Part shown: in pieces, positions 18,835-30,284 of the stretch
Position numbering within the stretch: position 1 is the stretch's first letter
How the letters are laid out: each line of letters begins with the position of its first letter
Assembly: GCA_033977485.1 (NCBI GenBank)
Contig: CM066982.1
Location: forward strand, 35,442,218-35,506,217
Direction: 5' to 3'
From: Hydrangea macrophylla
Taxonomy: Eukaryota > Streptophyta > Magnoliopsida > Cornales > Hydrangeaceae
Length of the DNA stretch: 64,000 nucleotides
Notes under the pieces: generated by a model
The model's input: the letters and a program-made list of their open reading frames with translations, nothing else
What the model was told of the DNA's origin: nothing
Database searches by the model: none
Program-made: the position numbers and the translations under genes

Positions 18835-19711
18835 CTCCTCCCTTCGTCTGGATAATGCTGTTTAGGCCCCCCGAAGTTCCGGTATTCGCGAAAAGGCCCT
18901 ATTTTGTCCGAAATTCACAGAAAATGCGTACGAACTCCAAATCGAGGTTGTGATATACCGTTGGAAAGGTAATGGAGTCTACTTTACATAAAAAATAGTT
19001 CGGGGATAGGTCACTTTGAAAAGTTTTGCGGTATTCGCGATAAAAGCCGATTTGATCGCCTTTTTCGCCTTTGGAAATTCATAATAAATTCGTTTTAAAT
19101 CCAGAAATTATGTGCGATATACCGTTGGAAAGCTATTGACCTCTAGTATCCATGAAAAATATTTGAAAATTGTTTCGGTGCCCCGATTCCAAAGTCAAAT
19201 CTTGGTCAAACTGGTCAATCCTGGGATTCCCGGGAAGTTCTGGGAACCTCTGTGAGCTCCCAGGAGCCGACGTTTTCGCTCGATTCTCTTTTAAAACTTA
19301 TTTTAATACTTTTCTAATGATTCCGGTGAATTTGGACAATTTCGGTCAAACTTGGTCAAACTTCGGTCAAACCTGGTCAAATCTCGGTCAAACCTGGTCA
19401 AACCTTGGTCAAACCGGTCAACGGGGACTTTTCGGGAACTTCCGGGACTTCCGGGGGTCTCTGGGAGCTGACGATTTCACCCGATTCCTCTTAGAAACTC
19501 ATTTTATTGCTTTTCTCATGACATAGCATGTTTTCAGGACTTTGGGACCAAATCTGGGAGTTTTCGGGCTTTTAGGGGCATTTTGGTCATTCTGAGCATT
19601 TTGAGAGATAGAGCTGACTTCCAGGAGTCTTTTTGAGTCTTTTTCGATCATTGTGAACCACCAAGCTATGGGTCTCCTAAATCTGATAGCCGACAAAATG
19701 GGGTGTCTACA

Positions 19712-20452
19712 GGGAGCCCAATGGGTGAAATAATGAGGTGATGATATTCCTAATTTCCATGACGATGGTTATCCTAGAATGAAGGAAGCATAGTCTGTTT
19801 AGGAAAGGATATGGCCATGCCCAGTTGGAACTGGAGAGTCAATCCTGAAGATTTTGGGAATTGATTCAATCAGGATAAGGATAAGGAAAGAATGTGCATT
19901 TAGGAAAGGATTTTGCCTTCCATACCTTGCTTGGGGCGCAATTCAAGGAGTCCTTGCCATACTAGGATTATTTTAAGGCCGCTATAAATACAAAGGCTGG
20001 CCAACTGTGAAGGGGACTCCGCATCATTCTCAAAACAGCACTCAAATAGCATTCAAACAGCATTCAAAGCATTCAACCATGCGTTCTTATGTTCAGAGCA
20101 ATAGGTCTGTCCTCTTGTTATTTTCTGTCTTCCCGTTGAACAATCAGAGCATGTTCCGATTTTGTTCCTTGTTTTGTTATATTTTCCAAATATTCAATAA
20201 AATATCTTCATATTTTATTAATTTATTTATGATTGTTCATCTGATAAACTCTACACTAATTGGCTTGTGCACTTCAGTACTGCCATAGAATCTTTGGTGA
20301 GGGTACTTTCTTACTCACCTCACACAATCACTTGTTAGAAGTCAGATCTTAAAGCCTTGTGTATCACTCACACGAGCATATAGGAAATTAGTTTGCACTA
20401 CTTGTACCACGTTTGGTTCTGGCACGCTCGAGCAAAACTATACAAGCAAACA
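19712..20452 (+). repeat. 5' LTR of element A
   Basis: Starts GGGAGCCC, lacking the leading T seen at 29533, and ends ...AAGCAAACA. TATA box CTATAAATAC at 19982-19991. Direct repeats of CATTCAAACAG type occur at about 20040-20075. Confidence 0.88.
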
Positions 20453-20456
20453 TTTT

Positions 20457-20474
20457 TGGCACGCCCGGTGGGAC
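20457..20474 (+). promoter_or_regulatory. Primer-binding site of element A
   Basis: TGGCACGCCCGGTGGGAC follows the LTR end after TTTT. The tRNA is not identified. The site differs from all other primer-binding sites in the window. Confidence 0.65.
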
Positions 20475-20489
20475 ATATAGTGCTCGAAT

Positions 20490-23400
20490 ATGCCTCCAAA
20501 GAGGGATAACAAAACTGGGAAAAACGAACAAGATGACCTGACCGTTGTTGACCCACCAGAGGACGAGAGCACAGCCCATTCACCACCAGAAAGTGCCTTG
20601 GCTCTTGAAGCATTCTCAGAGGTAGTGAGGTAGACCATAGAACCTATAAGGCATGATTACCATGCATTCTTAGGATCTATAGGAAACTTTCAAAAGTTAA
20701 TTGAACAAACGGCCGAGATGCGAAATGGCTAGGTTCAATTGATGGTGTAAACCAAAAAGTCTCATAAAACAATAGACAACTTAGCTAGAATATTAGAACA
20801 GCTGGCGATTACAGGGCAAATCGGAGGCAATAAAGTACCCGTCAGCAAATCTGGCATCGGCGAGTCTCGTGTGACCGGTAAGTCAAAGTATCTGCCGTAT
20901 GTGTGTTCGAATCTCTGAGAGCAAAACGGATCAAATAAACAGCCCGATCCACAAGTGGGAGGAACAGGCAGTGTTGTGGTCACCGATCCCGTTGGATCGG
21001 CGACACCAGTGATCATTCAACCTAATGGCCGAAACACAGAGGTAATCGGTAACGCTTGTCCCCTCCCCAAAGCTGTTGGGGGACAAAGAGCTAATGATGT
21101 TTTTTAGCCTCACCAAGCCATTAACAACCAGCATTAGATCCTACCTCCCATAGCACCTCCTATAGCAACACAGCCTATTGTTCTACAGGTTATCGATAGA
21201 GACCAGCTAGTGGTGGCCATACACTATGAGTATGGCCCATTAATGAGAAGGATGGAAAGACAGATGTACAGACGGCCATATCCAGTGGAGGTGGACCAAA
21301 CCAATTTCCCTCAGGGATACAAGGTCCCAAACTTTACCTGTTTTTAGGGGAGGGTGACCAATCAACGGTTGAACACATAGGCCATTTCATTGTGCAGTGC
21401 GGCCATGTGGTGGGTATAAAACACTTAAAACTAAGGTTGTTCCCTAATTCTCTCATTGGGGTCGCCTTCCTGTGGTATATTAGCGTTCCTGCCAACTCTG
21501 TGCAAAATTGGCAAGGAATGGAAGAATTGTTTCATGGTCAGTTCCATTGGACTGAGCCTGAGACATCTCTGGCCGATCTATCAAGGATGCTCCAATTGGC
21601 TGGCGAGACGATTGAAACCTATACAGCCCGTTTCAGAAAGGCTAAATATAGATGCAAGACCGTTTTACCCGAGAAAGAATACATCAAAATGGCTATGGGA
21701 AGGATGTCTTTCAAACTTCGTAAGAGGTTTAAAGGGACCAATTTTCATGATCTATTCGAGCTACCCACAAGGGCCGATCATTATGAAAGTATTCTTTTGG
21801 ACGAATAGGAACAGAAGAATTCTTTCAAGAAAACGTATTACAAAGATCCCAATTACGAGGTCCATGTGGCAGATTGTGACCTGGAGGCTGAAATTGACAT
21901 GGCTGAATTAATTGGCAAATGGCCAATCGTATGCAATGCCTTGAACAAGCCCATAAATAATAACGCCACTACAAAAAAGGTGGCATTTGAGGCAGGAAAA
22001 AATTATACATTTGATATCACCATGGCCGATCAAATTTTCGATGCCCTTTTGGCCGAAAAAGTGATCAAGTTGAGTGATGGTCATCAGATCCTAAAGGTTG
22101 ATGACATTAAGAATAAAGATTACTGGAATTGGCATAACTCCTGGAAACATTCCACTAACAATTGTGTTTTTTTTCCCAATATGATACAGGAAAACTTGGA
22201 GAAGGGAGTATTCAAATTTTTGGACGAGGCCATGGGGATTGACGCTAATCTGTTTCCTCAAAACGTTGGTTCAAATATGGTTTCACCTGACCTGACAAAG
22301 CTAACCAGACCAAGGCCAAAAGTGGACCTGATAGACACTTTGGAGGTACGACCGAAGCAAAGAGAAGGCAAGCAAGTGGCTACATCTGTCTTCGACGCAC
22401 CAGAAGTATACATGTTAGGGTTCTCTAAAGGGTCGGGACAAAGGGAAGGAAAGCAAGTTATCAATTCGGCCTTGAGAGGGCCGAAGGTAACCATCCACAA
22501 CCTCCAAGAGACGTATGAGGAGAGGAAAGAAGCTAAACAAAAGGCCAAAGATAAAAAGGCCCGTTTAAACACCGATAACTTGATAGTAGATCTACATCAC
22601 CAACTACACCTGATTGAACAAGGCCTCTGTCCGAGATACAAGATCGACGTCAAGAAAGAATCAACTGGCTCAAGCAAGAGGATGAGAGTGAGTGAATTCC
22701 GAGAGTGTAGCCCGAGAAGGTCTGTGCACGAAAGGCTTACACTGCCAGGTTATAGTCAATTTCAGCTCGAGTGACAGCCTAGATCGTTGCCAGCATTACA
22801 GAATGACCATGGCCGATTAGGAAAAAAGTATCACCAGCCGCCATCAAAGCCTAACGTGCGAGAAAAGGTTGCAACTTCGGGCATACGTTCAAGGATGGTC
22901 CTTCCACCAAGTGTGGAACAGGGAAGATTGCATCGGGTGGACCATCCCAAGTTCCCAGTAGTGCCCAAGTATAGAAAATCCCAAAAAATGAGGTTTTAAA
23001 GGGCAAGGCAGGCAGAAACAGAATGGCAGTATTGGGAGGATCAGGCTTACAATCCTCCAAGGCTTCTTGCTCCCTACATGCCTGTTCCTCAAGAGCTGCA
23101 AATAGAAGATGAATTTGTGTTTGACAAGAACTCGGGCAAAGGAGCAATGCATGCTACCAAATGCCTAAAAGAGAAGTATAGGTAAGAAAAGGTTAAAGAA
23201 GGATGTAAGCCCAAGTCAGACTCATCAGACGAAATGGCCGATGACTTCTCAAATTCTGATAACTCGCCAATCCAATTTGGGACTGTTCCAAAAGATCTAT
23301 CCTCTAATATGGTGTTTACCCTACCCATGTCCTTTATGGCCAAGTCAGACCAGTCAACGGCCATAAAGGGAGATGTGGTTGAAGGCCAGACAGCTGAGTC

Positions 23401-25664
23401 AGCCACTATAGAAGATGTGTTTTGGAGTGGAGGTGAGACAGTCAAACCCGAGGTAGTAGAAGCCACCAGAAAAAATGTGGATGCTACTGACCAGTAGACT
23501 GATCGGCCCAAGATTATAATTCTCAGGCCGAAGAGCCAATAGACAGCAGAGGGACCAAAAGCAGGGCCCATCAAAGTTGTATTTGAAAAGCCAATGTTCC
23601 AGATGTCTCAACACCTAAAGCCCTTGTATGTGAAGGGGCATATTAAAGGGGTTCGATAAACCAGATTCTCATTAATGGAGGATGTACTATCAATATCATG
23701 CCCCAGATCATGTTCAAAATCTTACAAAAGTCCGAGTCGGAGCTGATTTTGACCGAAATGAATGTCCATAGCTTCACAGGGACGCCCTCAAGAACTAAAG
23801 GTATTTTACCTTTGGAGCTGACTGTTGGAAGCAAGCCTGTTATGATAACTTTCTTTATTATGGAGACATCGGCCGCGTACAATGCATTGTTAGGCTAAGA
23901 TTGGATCCACCCCAATTATTGCATCCCTTCCACTTTGCATCAGCTGCTGATTTTCTGGAGAGGAGACGAGGTGGAAGTGGTTGGGGCCAATACAAAGCCA
24001 TTCATGGCACAAATACAAACAGCTGATGCGTTGTTATATGAAGATGACATCGGACCTGTTAAGTTGCTGGGATATGACAAGATGGGCTGACCAAACACGG
24101 CAACGTTCGTCAAAGTAAATGCCCAGAACGTGAAATCAGGTTACCATCATTTCGATCAGACAAAAGAAGTTAGGCCGATCAAGCTCAACGAAGAAGACAT
24201 GATCAATGAACCCACAACCGATTGAGGTTCGGAGACAGCTGGCCTTAAGGGCCAGCATGGCCAGGTGGTGTGCATATCTGGCTGATAAAAGGTTAGAAAT
24301 CGGCCCTACTGACAGTGGAGTTAACTTAGCCAATTGTATCTACGAGGAAGAGCTCCCAAGAGAATATGAGATCCAAATGGAGGAATTGGAAACTGCCGTA
24401 GCAAAACTTGATGATCTGAAGGCCGATGTCCAAGACCCTCTGTTGGAGGTCAGCTTGGGAGATGAAGGATAGCACAAACTAACTTATGTGAGCCAAGTAC
24501 TGGAGCCACAATTCTAGGCTAAGGTAATAGCCCTCTTGAGAAAGTACAAGGACTATTTTGCCTAGGACTATGACGAGATGCCAGGGCTATCTACAGAGCT
24601 AGTAGAGCATCGGTTGCCAATCAGGCTGAGGTTTAGACCATTCAAACAGCTACCTAGGCGAATGTCACCTGAGGTCAATCTTAAGGTAAAGGAAGAAATA
24701 GAGAGACTCTTAGGGGTAGGCTTTATTCAGACTGCAAGATACATAGAATGGGTTTCTAATATGGTTCCAGTGGTGAAGAAGAATAGAAAGCTTCGGGTTT
24801 GTATTGACTTCAGAAATCTAAACTTGGCAACCCCGAAGGACGAGTGCCTGATGCCTATGGCCGATCAGTTAATTGATTTGACCGCCAAACACAAAATTTT
24901 GTCCTTTATGGACGGGCATTTGGGATATAATCAAATTTACATTGCCGAAGCAGATGTCCCAAAGACAGCTTTTCAGTGCCCGAGGGCAATTGGGACCTTC
25001 GAGTGGGTCGTGATGCCATTCAGGCTAAAAAAATGCAGGCGCCACCTATCAACAGGCAATGAACTCAATTTTCCATGACATGATCGGACAATTCATGGAA
25101 GTGTACATCGATGATGTTGTGGTAAAGTCTAGAAGCAACGCCGAACATTTGGTTGACCTTGAAAAGGCATTCGAAAGAATGCGGACTCATAAGCTAAAGA
25201 TGAACCCACTCAAATGTGCATTCGGTGTATCAGTAGGAAACTTCTTGGGTTTCCTGGTGCATCAGAGAGGCATTGAGATAGACAAAAGCAAGGCTCGGCT
25301 ATCCAAGCTGTGAAGGCCCCAGCCAACAAGAAAGAACTGCAGAGGCTTCTCGGGCAGATCAACTTCCTCAGAAGATTTATCTCTAATTGTGCAGGCAAGA
25401 CCCAAGTGTGGACTCCACTACTCAAGATCAAGATCGATGAAGAGTTTAAGTGGGAAGACAGCCACCAGTAGGCCTTTGATGGGATAAAGCAGTACTTGTC
25501 TACCCCTCTAGTTCTGATGCCACCTAAGAAGGATAGGTGTTTAAAATTGTACATATCAGCCTCTGATTGCTCTATAGGAAGTATGTTAGCTCAAGATAAT
25601 GAGCAAGGTAGTGAGCAAGCCGTTTGTTATTTAAGTAGAGTTCTAACTCCAATCGAGCAGCGAT
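20490..25664 (+). pseudogene. Gag-pol relic of element A
   Basis: Starts at ATG 20490 and is broken by many stops and some frameshifts. Pieces in order: gag N-terminus; gag core at 21392-21808 (FLWYISVPANSVQNWQGMEE); a long post-gag segment at 21866-22774; a protease region near 23640-23900; an RT palm at 24578-25313 with FLSFMDGH-type and YIDDVV motifs; the start of RNase H up to about 25664 (QAVCYLSRVL). Many breaks are TAG codons in otherwise matching sequence (for example 20631, 24471 region, 24563 region), as expected from C-to-T decay of CAG. RT features such as FLGFLVHQRGIEID resemble the Tat lineage. Confidence 0.82.
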
Positions 25665-26131
25665 TGTAGACACCCTAATTTTGACCGACTATCAAACTTA
25701 GGGGATTATTACCTCTAAACTAATGACGACAATGTCCGAAAGGATTCGAAATCCTCAATGATAAAATTATGCTCTTCAGAATGCTTCTTAACTCGAAAAC
25801 TCGCCAATTTCAAAGCCAAAATGACCAAAATACCCCGAGAGTGACACTTTTTGACTAAGGTGTGAAAACATGTACCAAAATATGGAAGCATCCTTGGAAT
25901 ATCCCTTTGATCAAAGGAATTGCACTAGAGAAAGCCAGAAGTTCAAAATATGCATTTTAAGCAAAATCAATGCAAAATGGTTCTTCAAGGGTAAAATGGT
26001 CACAAATAATTTTTATGATTTTCAAACCATTTTTATAAAATACTAGACTTCAATACCTTTCCAACGGTACAAGATTTGCAATTTTTGGATTTATAATGAT
26101 TTAGATATGAATTTTTGAAGTTTGTGAAGGT

Positions 26132-26245
26132 GTGGCACTCGATGCGACGAGGTGGCAGTCAGCGAATGCCGCGAGGCACTCAGCGAGTGCTGCAAGGCAC
26201 TCAGAGAGTGCCGGTTTGGCTTCATCGAGTGCCTCCCTGGTGAAA
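26132..26245 (+). repeat. GCACTC/GAGTGC inverted repeat cluster in LTR fragment C
   Basis: Alternating GGCACTC and GAGTGCC arms, such as GGCACTCAGCGAGTGC and GGCACTCAGAGAGTGCC, end about 155 bases upstream of the TATA box. This is the same arrangement and position as the GC-rich hairpins of the T1 and T2 LTRs, with a different sequence. Confidence 0.7.
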
Positions 26246-26399
26246 ATCACAGTTTTTTTTATGTGACTTTAAAAGCATATTTTGATCAATTAGATACTCC
26301 AAATGTCACCATATTTTGTGTGTGTATTCAGCACTCATATGTCACACTTCCATACCTATAACACTCCAAAAATTACCTTTATACCCTCACACCATTTGT

Positions 26400-26410
26400 C
26401 TATAAATAGA
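26400..26410 (+). promoter_or_regulatory. TATA box of LTR fragment C
   Basis: CTATAAATAGA, followed by a plausible transcript leader. Placed like a U3/R promoter about 735 bases into the LTR. Confidence 0.6.
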
Positions 26411-26907
26411 AACCCATTTCTTCACAAAAGAGGGGAGAAAACCCTAGTTTGGAATTGGATCTTCATCTTAGAGTAAGAATGAGATGGTGAGTTGTTGTGG
26501 GTAATTTCTAGAGAATTTTAGAGAGAGAAAATCATCCAAAAACAAGAGGAAACTATACCCAAATTGGATCAAACCCACTTTGAAGTTATAGAAGCTTGAA
26601 GAAGAGCATGAAGAAGCATTGAAGATCTTCAAAAATTCAGCCAAACAACTCAAAATCCGAGGAAATTTAGAGGTAATTCTCTCATCTTAGGTCATATTCT
26701 ACTATAATTCAATCACAATTCATAGATCTATAGGATTTTTACACATTTTCAAAAAGTCTCTTCTCCATCCCCTTCTTCACACACCACCTTGAATTGTGAT
26801 TGAATCTTCTTAAACTTCTTGTTGATTTGGATCTAGTTAGTCATCAAATCTATAAGAAACATGTTTTGAGTGTGGATCTATCACTAGATCCTTCAAATTC
26901 ATAAGGA

Positions 26908-26912
26908 TATCA
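26908..26912. repeat. Target-site duplication, left copy (TATCA)
   Basis: Directly before the solo LTR; identical to 29136-29140. Removing the LTR and one copy joins the flanks into continuous element C sequence. Confidence 0.85.
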
Positions 26913-27577
26913 TGTCACGCCCTGGAGCAGCATAAATAGAGAAAAATAAATTTCCTTTATGGGTCCATAAGGAATGACAGATGAAAGTCACTAATAATCC
27001 ACACCACGCAGTACTAGTCCAAAAGAAAAGCAACAGTAAACAACTGAGAATAACACACAGTGCTAATTATTACAAAATATATCAGAGTATGGTCCACAGG
27101 ATCACAACAGGTCTGAAGACAACAAATGCCCAAGTACCCACTAACAAAAGGTTCAACAGAACAACCGAAATGTAATCTAACTATAACATCTTCAGTCTTC
27201 AACTGGCATAAGGATAATCCTCCCTGGCGTAACCATCATCGGTGGGGCCTTCCTCTGGATAACACTCATCAGTGTACTGGTCATTACCTGCAAAATAAGG
27301 GGCAGGATATTCTGGACGGGGAAAGTCCAGGCAATAAAAGGCCGTCAGCTTACTGAGAGCTGAGTGAGCATAAACTAACGAGGTACCAGTTATCTGAAGT
27401 AAACACAAGCTGATGAAAATACGAGTTAACATCTTATTATATCCATATCTTGTTCCTTTATTCATTCTTGTAAACCGACCCTTATCGTCTTGTTACTCAA
27501 ATACCAAACTCAACATACTCAGATGTCATGAACAGACTCAATCGTTTAACTCTAGGGATACACCCTTATTCTGTCCA

Positions 27578-27890
27578 TCGCTTTTAAGAGCAATATATCC
27601 TGCTCACCGCATGTCATGGACTCCACGTCAGTCTGTCCCCAGCTTTTAAGAACAATGATCCTGTTCACCGCATTTCAGGGATATAACGTTTCGAACAAAG
27701 CATATCAATCTATTGCCACGACTTAACGTCATCTACTAGTGATCCCAGCTCACCGCTTTTAAGAACAATGGTCCTGTTCACCGCTTTTAAGAGCATCTCA
27801 TAGATCATCCAGTCTATCTTAGGACTATTTGGTCCAGCTCACTGCTTTTAAGAACCATGTATCCGGTTCACCGCTTTTCAGAGCATATCA
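27578..27890. repeat. Degenerate CGCTTTTAAGA...CACCGC repeats in the solo LTR
   Basis: The word CTTTTAAGA followed by CAATG-TCCTGTTCACCGC or a variant recurs about six times at irregular 28-100-bp spacing. No coding content. Confidence 0.7.
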
Positions 27891-28198
27891 TGACCAATCG
27901 TCCATCCACGTACCATTCCCAGAACTTACCAAACCTACTTACGTTCCATTCTAACATCGACACATGACAACTCCCAATGTGGCCTGACTACTCGGATTAA
28001 AAGAAATCGGACATCAAATTATATCAGAACAACACGTCACCCACATATTCATATTACTTTTTATTTATTATCCATAAATCTTTGGTGTCACATTACTCCT
28101 GTCTACCCCATAGTCGCATAATGGAAATTCCGAATCAGAAATCGAACAACTAAACCTTCATATAATAACATGCAAAGGAAACCATGTTCTGATCATGC

Positions 28199-28355
28199 CA
28201 ATCGATTGGAACAGAGGTTCAATCGATTGGGACAAAAAGTTATACCAATCGATTGAGAAACATGGCAATCGATTGAGATGTCAATCGATTGGAATCCTAT
28301 ACAATCGATTGAGAAATGACTGATGTCAATCGATTGAGATTATGTCAATCGATTA
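28199..28355. repeat. Cluster of CAATCGATTG palindromes, first block
   Basis: Eight copies of the 10-bp palindrome or a one-base variant, spaced roughly 15-30 bases with variable sequence between. Not a simple tandem repeat, because the spacers differ. Confidence 0.9.
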
Positions 28356-28526
28356 ATACTACATCTTCTCCAGCAGATTGTAAAAACAGCATATTTAAAC
28401 GTAGAAATCATACTCTTATCACATCTAAAGGTCATAACGACTTGTAATTACATCAAATAAAGTGACCAAGTGAGTTAGGACTCACTTAGGGTGCGTTTGG
28501 GTGTGTAAGTCTTGAATACTCAAGTT

Positions 28527-28720
28527 TTTCCTCTCTCTCTTCCTTCTCTTTCTCTGTCCAACTCTCTCTCTGTCTCTCCTTCTTCTTCCTTTCTTCTTCT
28601 TGCTCTTCCCTTCGTCTTCTTCCAGCTGCCAAGGCAGTGTGTGTGTGTGTATGTGTATAGATATAGATATATAGATAGATATATGTATGTATATATCTCA
28701 CAAGAGATGTGCCTCTCTCT
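28527..28720. repeat. Microsatellite tract (CT-rich, GT, then GATA/TATG)
   Basis: A pyrimidine-rich TCTCTC/TTCTTC tract followed by (GT)n near 28637 and GATA/ATATAG repeats to about 28700. Lies within the solo LTR just downstream of its TATA-like site on the minus strand. Confidence 0.8.
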
Positions 28721-28830
28721 CTCAAGCTGCCAAAGTGACCCAAGGCCACAAATGAACGAGTATATATAGGGGTTAAGAGTACCACACGTTTAAAGCTGAA
28801 GGAAAGAAGAAAATATTTCTCAGTTTATGT

Positions 28831-29043
28831 CAATCGATTGGGACACCAGTCAATCGATTGGAAACAGATATTTGTAGTCAATCGATTGGGAATAATGTCA
28901 ATCAATTGGGATGTATGGCAATCGATTGGAATATTGACACGTAATCAATTTTAGTCGGTTGAATGTCAATCGATTGGGAATACTTATCAATCGATTGGTA
29001 TCTGAAAAGTGTCAATCGATTGGGAAAACTTACCAATCGATTG
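28831..29043. repeat. Cluster of CAATCGATTG palindromes, second block
   Basis: Eight more exact copies plus one CAATCAATTG variant, on the upstream (U3) side of the TATA-like site in LTR orientation. The first block lies on the downstream side. Confidence 0.9.
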
Positions 29044-29135
29044 GTACCAAAATTCACCAAAAGGAAGAAAAAGTTTATACGAGTATAGAAATGAAATACC
29101 AGTCTTATTAATATACCAAAATACAGGGTATTACA

Positions 29136-29140
29136 TATCA
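29136..29140. repeat. Target-site duplication, right copy (TATCA)
   Basis: Pairs with 26908-26912. Confidence 0.85.
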
Positions 29141-29532
29141 TCTCCTCTCTCTTATGCTATTCTCTTGGAGTTCATGAAACCTTCTATTTTCCATTTGAAC
29201 TCCTTGAGATGTGATCTCTTAACTTCAATAAATATATGTTTACATATGTATTTTGAGCAGATCTAGATCATATATATATATATATTGATAGGTCTTAGCC
29301 TATATTCATAATTTGGTTGCTCCTTTGGATCTCATGAAGTTCTTTATATTTCAACGAAATCTATGGAGTTTGGATCATTAATCCTCTAGGATCATTAATT
29401 TGGATCCTTAATCCTCTAGGATCATTAATTTGGAGGCGTGCGTGTAACCGTCATCGAGCTCATACATTTCAGAGGGCATGAAGGGTGGTAGGTTGAGCAG
29501 CCCAATAGGAAGATAGGCACGGTTCACAGTCA
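29141..29532. other. Remainder of LTR fragment C and the end of element A's internal region
   Basis: Continues element C after the solo LTR, with an (AT)n run near 29272-29286. A short direct repeat of GGATCATTAATCCTCTAGGATCATTAATTTGGA-type sequence spans about 29372-29432. The last 100 bases before 29533 probably belong to element A. The boundary between the two is not visible, and no clear polypurine tract was found. Confidence 0.5.
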
Positions 29533-30284
29533 TGGGAGCCCGATGGGAGAAATAATGAGGTGATGATATTCCTAATTACCATGATGGTGGTCATCCTAGA
29601 GTGAAGAAAGCAGAGTCCGTTTAGGAAAGGATATGGCCATGCCCAACTAGAATTGGAGAGTCAATCCCGAAGATTTTGGGGATTGATTCAATCAGGATAA
29701 GGATAAGGAAAGAATGTGCGTTTAGGAAAGGATTTTGCCATCCATACCTTGCTTGGGGCGCAATTCAAATAGTCCTTACCATACCAAGATTGTTCTAAGG
29801 CCACTATAAATACAAAGGTTGGCCAACCGTGAAGGGGACTCCGCGTCATTCTAGAAACAGCACTCAAACAACACTCAAACAGCATTCAAACAGCATTCAG
29901 AGCATTCAACCCTGCGTTCTTGTGTTCATAGCAATAGGTCTATCCTCTTGTTATTTTCTGTCTTCCCGTTGAACAATCAGAGCCTGTTCTGATTTTGTTC
30001 TTTGTTTTGTTATTTTTTCCAAACATTCAATAAAATATCTTCATATTTTATTAATTTGCTTGTGATTGTTTATCTGATAAACTCTGTACTAATTGGCTTG
30101 TGCGCTTCAGTACTGCCATAGAATCTTTGGTAAGAGTACTTTCCTGCTCACCTCACACAATCACCCGTTAGAAGTCATATCTTAAAGCCTTGTGTATCAC
30201 TCACACAAGCATATAGGAAATTAGTTTCCACTACTTGAACCACGTTTGGTTCTGGCACGCCCGCACAAAACTATATAGCAAACA
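29533..30284 (+). repeat. 3' LTR of element A
   Basis: Begins TGGGAGCCC and ends ...TAGCAAACA, alignable along its length to 19712-20452. TATA box CTATAAATAC at 29814-29823. Followed by ATACC and then copia coding sequence. Confidence 0.9.

Larger units (their letters stand above)
1..19711 (-). mobile_element. T1: Tat-lineage (Ogre-like) Ty3/gypsy LTR retrotransposon, nearly complete
   Basis: A minus-strand element whose 5' LTR is 16402-19711 and whose 3' LTR runs off the left edge of the window. From right to left it has LTR, primer-binding site, leader with tandem repeats, gag, pol, a region with two antisense genes, polypurine tract and LTR. The pol order, with a second RNase H between RNase H and integrase, is the hallmark of the Tat lineage. 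The 14.3-kb internal region plus two 3.3-kb LTRs gives about 21 kb, in the size class of Ogre. The compared LTR parts are nearly identical, so the insertion is young. It lies one base inside the 5' LTR of element A; the right flank GGGAG is the expected target-site duplication, whose partner would be outside the window. Confidence 0.93.
16402..19711 (-). repeat. 5' LTR of T1, complete (3310 bp)
   Basis: Bounded by TG...CA: TGTAGACACCCC at 19711 and ...TATCCACA at 16402. Going with the element: U3 with GGTCAAAC short repeats (about 19345-19420), GC-rich hairpins (18774-18834), TATA box (18621-18630) and a GTGAGT donor-like site (18494-18489). The T2 LTR is 3314 bp. A 62-codon frame just downstream of the TATA box is present in both T1 LTRs; I do not call it a gene. 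Confidence 0.94.
25665..26912 (+). mobile_element. Element C: LTR fragment of another Tat-like family inside element A
   Basis: Begins TGTAGACACCC at 25665, the same first bases as the T1 LTR, exactly where the element A RNase H frame ends. It has its own inverted GCACTC/GAGTGC array (26132-26245) and a TATA box (26400-26410). The sequence continues after the solo LTR at 29141. Its right end and any internal region could not be found, so it is probably truncated. Confidence 0.65.
26913..29135 (-). mobile_element. Solo LTR related to the LTR of element K
   Basis: 2223 bp bounded by TGTCACGCC...GGTATTACA on the plus strand, so in its own orientation it begins TGTAATACCC and ends GGGCGTGACA. 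Its first 50 plus-strand bases closely match the reverse complement of the end of the K LTR (60181-60230). It is flanked by perfect TATCA duplications with no internal region, the outcome of recombination between two LTRs. On the minus strand it carries a TATA-like CCTATATATAC (about 28757-28767) and a GTGAGT donor-like site (28485-28480). Confidence 0.88.
19712..30284 (+). mobile_element. Element A: decayed Ty3/gypsy LTR retrotransposon with nested insertions
   Basis: LTRs 19712-20452 and 29533-30284 are clearly alignable in the same orientation but well diverged, so this element is much older than T1. Its 5' LTR lacks only its first base where T1 was inserted. Internal sequence carries a gag-pol relic up to 25664, where LTR fragment C begins; the rest of RNase H and integrase is missing. 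It interrupts the copia reverse transcriptase frame at 30285, so it probably inserted into the copia element. The right flank is ATACC. Confidence 0.85.
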
